From Chlamydomonas sphaeroides (Eukaryota > Chlorophyta > Chlorophyceae > Chlamydomonadales > Chlamydomonadaceae), in assembly GCA_001662425.1 (NCBI GenBank), contig BDDC01001783.1:1-19742 (forward strand): DNA of 19,742 nt. Reading direction: 5' to 3'. How positions within the stretch are numbered: the stretch's first letter is position 1; every line of letters begins with the position of its first letter. The notes under the pieces are model-generated. The model was not told where the DNA came from. It worked only from the letters and a program-made list of their open reading frames with translations, and searched no databases. Made by a program: the position numbers and the translations under genes. Shown piece by piece: positions 18,380 through 19,742 of the stretch.

Positions 18380-19464
18380 ATGGCGCCACCTGGCGCACTG
18401 TCGGCGTGTTGCCGCCGATTGCCGCTTCTGCTTCTGCTCCTGCAAGCATGCGCATTGCGTTTTGCTTGCAGTCAGATTCGAGGTAGGCACTTAAGCAGCG
18501 TTGGTGCTGCGGCATGAAACTGCGAGCTGGCACAGGCGGAACCTGAATTCCTCAGGTTTCCTCAATGCCGGCACCATAGTTAACCTTGTAAAGCTGGGCT
18601 CCAGCCAGGCCGAAGCCCTTGCCATCCCGAAACTGGCGTTACATTGTGCGATTGCGAGTTCACGGTTGTTCGAGCGAGCGGCTCTACATTTTCTAAACTA
18701 CACCCTGCTTCTCCTGCCTTGCTGACACTGCTCCGTGACACCCCCTCCCCCCGCCCTCCTGCCTCCCGGGCTTCCCCCGCCCACAGCTGTTCTTGAGAAC
18801 GAAGCTGCCAGCAGTGCAGTGGGCACCACCACAGAAGGACGCCTGGTGCTGACACCCGACGGCACGACCACGCCGTTCTCGGTGTGCAGGTGTGTCTCTA
18901 CTATGATCAGGAGCTTCGTTGCTGCTGGGTATATAAACGATTACAAAGTTGCGCAAAATGCAGTTGCAGCCGTAAGCGCAGTGCGGTACCCTGATAGAAA
19001 CATACATTACCTGGGTGCGTCCCTCGCGCGCCCTGACGTGCAGCGAGGGCTGGACAAAGGAGGATGCCATCGTGGCTTGTCGCCAGGTGCGCTTGACCGT
19101 GCGGTCCGTCGGGGGTTGGGGTGGGGCGAGGGGGCGGCACACACGTGCGGCTTGAGTTGGTGCATAGAGTGAGGGCGCATCCCTGTAATCCTGTTGAGGC
19201 CCCTCAGCGGCTGCGTGTCCCGTGCCCTGCCTAGCCGTAAGTTTCATGCCGTGCCATGACGTAACATGCCCTGCATCGTGCGCGCACGCGCAGATGGGCC
19301 TGCCTACCCGCAACGCAGCCGTTGTGGAGAGGTGCGCGCGCACGTGTGAATGCTGGAGGGTATGGCTGGGGTGTGGGTAACTGCCAACGGGACTGACGCG
19401 CAACATGTACGTACCTGTCCCCTGTGCAGCGCATGGCGACGTTACCTAAGCGGCCCCTGGTCAG
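18380..19464 (+). CDS. Secreted SRCR-domain protein, 5' part (runs off the window)
   Basis: Five exons join in phase: 18380-18482, 18787-18889, 19044-19086, 19294-19331, 19430-19464, with GT-AG introns of 304, 154, 207 and 98 nt. The product so far is 107 residues. Residues 1-30 are a signal peptide (Arg-Arg at 12-13, then LPLLLLLLQ). Residues about 50-107 fit the start of a scavenger receptor cysteine-rich domain: GRLVL, FSVCSEGW, EDAIVACRQMGLP (compare the family's GRVEV, TVCDDGW, DAxVVCRQLG), then SGPW. C68 and C81 sit at the expected spacing. The ATG context (GGTGGAATGGCG) is acceptable. Continuation must lie beyond 19742 or in the repetitive tail. SRCR proteins bind ligands at the cell surface in animals; in volvocine algae they exist but their roles are largely unknown. 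Each junction keeps the frame, which supports the model. An unseen extra exon in the first intron remains possible. Confidence 0.72.
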
Positions 19465-19693
19465 GTGGGTACACGCATATGATGTTCTGTGTGCATTTCT
19501 ACCCACCACCCTCGCCTGCCGCCGCCCACCGACCGCCGCCCACCGTCCGCCCGCCGCCGCCGCCCGCTGCCTGCCGCCTGCTGTCCCCCGCCTGCCGCCC
19601 GCTGCCCACTGCCCGCCGCCCATCGCCCGCTGCCTGCTACGCCCAGCGCGCACCCGCAGCCCGTTGCCCGCCGACCTCGGCCTGCCGCCCGCC
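19465..19693 (+). other. Intron of the SRCR-type gene, C-rich imperfect repeat
   Basis: After the GTGGGT donor at 19465 the sequence becomes a long imperfect array of CCGCC, CTGCC and CCCGCTGCC words with almost no A. No acceptor or exon is supported before the window ends. It is most simply the start of a long repeat-bearing intron. Confidence 0.5.
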
Positions 19694-19742
19694 ACCCGCT
19701 ACCCGCTACCCGCTACCCGCTACCCGCTACCCGCTACCCGCT
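19694..19742 (+). repeat. (ACCCGCT)7 array at the right edge
   Basis: Seven perfect copies of the heptamer ACCCGCT fill 19694-19742 and reach the last base of the window, so the array may be longer. It grows out of the imperfect CCGCC/CTGCC array to its left. Confidence 0.95.

Noticed and set aside
19694..19742. Telomeric repeat at the window end
   Set aside because: ACCCGCT is not the TTTTAGGG or TTTAGGG type known in green algae and it grows from a local imperfect array inside a gene.
1..19742. tRNA, rRNA, CRISPR array or bacterial operon signals
   Set aside because: No tRNA-like fold with TTC-containing loop, no regularly spaced repeats of CRISPR type, and the intron-rich genes exclude a bacterial source.

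Overview
The window is nuclear DNA of a green alga, most likely a chlorophyte of the Chlamydomonas/Volvox group. It is GC-rich, and its genes are cut into many short exons by GT-AG introns whose donors are mostly GTGAG, GTGCG or GTGGG and whose acceptors follow C/T tracts ending in CAG. The gene content also fits: a plant-type plastid tocopherol enzyme sits beside a secreted SRCR-type protein, a domain known from animals and volvocine algae. The species cannot be named from the sequence alone.

Every supported gene is on the + strand. (1) Positions 1-137 look like the end of an intron followed by a very short terminal exon of a gene that lies mostly outside the window (tentative). (2) Positions 2241-8170 hold a complete 14-exon gene for RuvB-like AAA+ ATPase 1 (RVB1/pontin). 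The exons join in frame to 455 residues with all catalytic motifs intact. (3) Positions 9062-12888 hold a complete 9-exon gene for plastid homogentisate phytyltransferase (HPT, VTE2), 434 residues including a transit peptide. (4) Positions 12889-18379 contain no gene I can support. They hold small repeats, a 393-codon open frame of doubtful meaning and a short MutL-like open segment. (5) From 18380 to the right edge are the first five exons of a secreted protein with a signal peptide and the start of an SRCR domain. The gene runs off the window.

The genes do not form a pathway. RVB1 is a chromatin and chaperone (INO80/SWR1/R2TP) ATPase, VTE2 commits homogentisate to tocopherol in the chloroplast, and the SRCR protein is probably extracellular or cell-surface. 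RVB1 and VTE2 are tandem and separated by 891 bp that must hold both the RVB1 3' UTR and the VTE2 promoter.

The most interesting signals are: a diverged copy of the end of RVB1 exon 10 lying 120 bp downstream inside intron 10, in frame, stop-free and followed by its own donor, so that its use would add 40 residues just after Walker B; a VTE2 intron that either starts with GC or adds three residues inside the substrate-binding motif region; a 50-residue Ala/Thr/Gly-rich insertion in VTE2; an eight-copy GGGGGCT array just after the RVB1 stop; and the SRCR gene, which appears only when five small exons are joined. All gene models are hand-built from splice-site reading and protein-family knowledge; no database search or transcript data were available.
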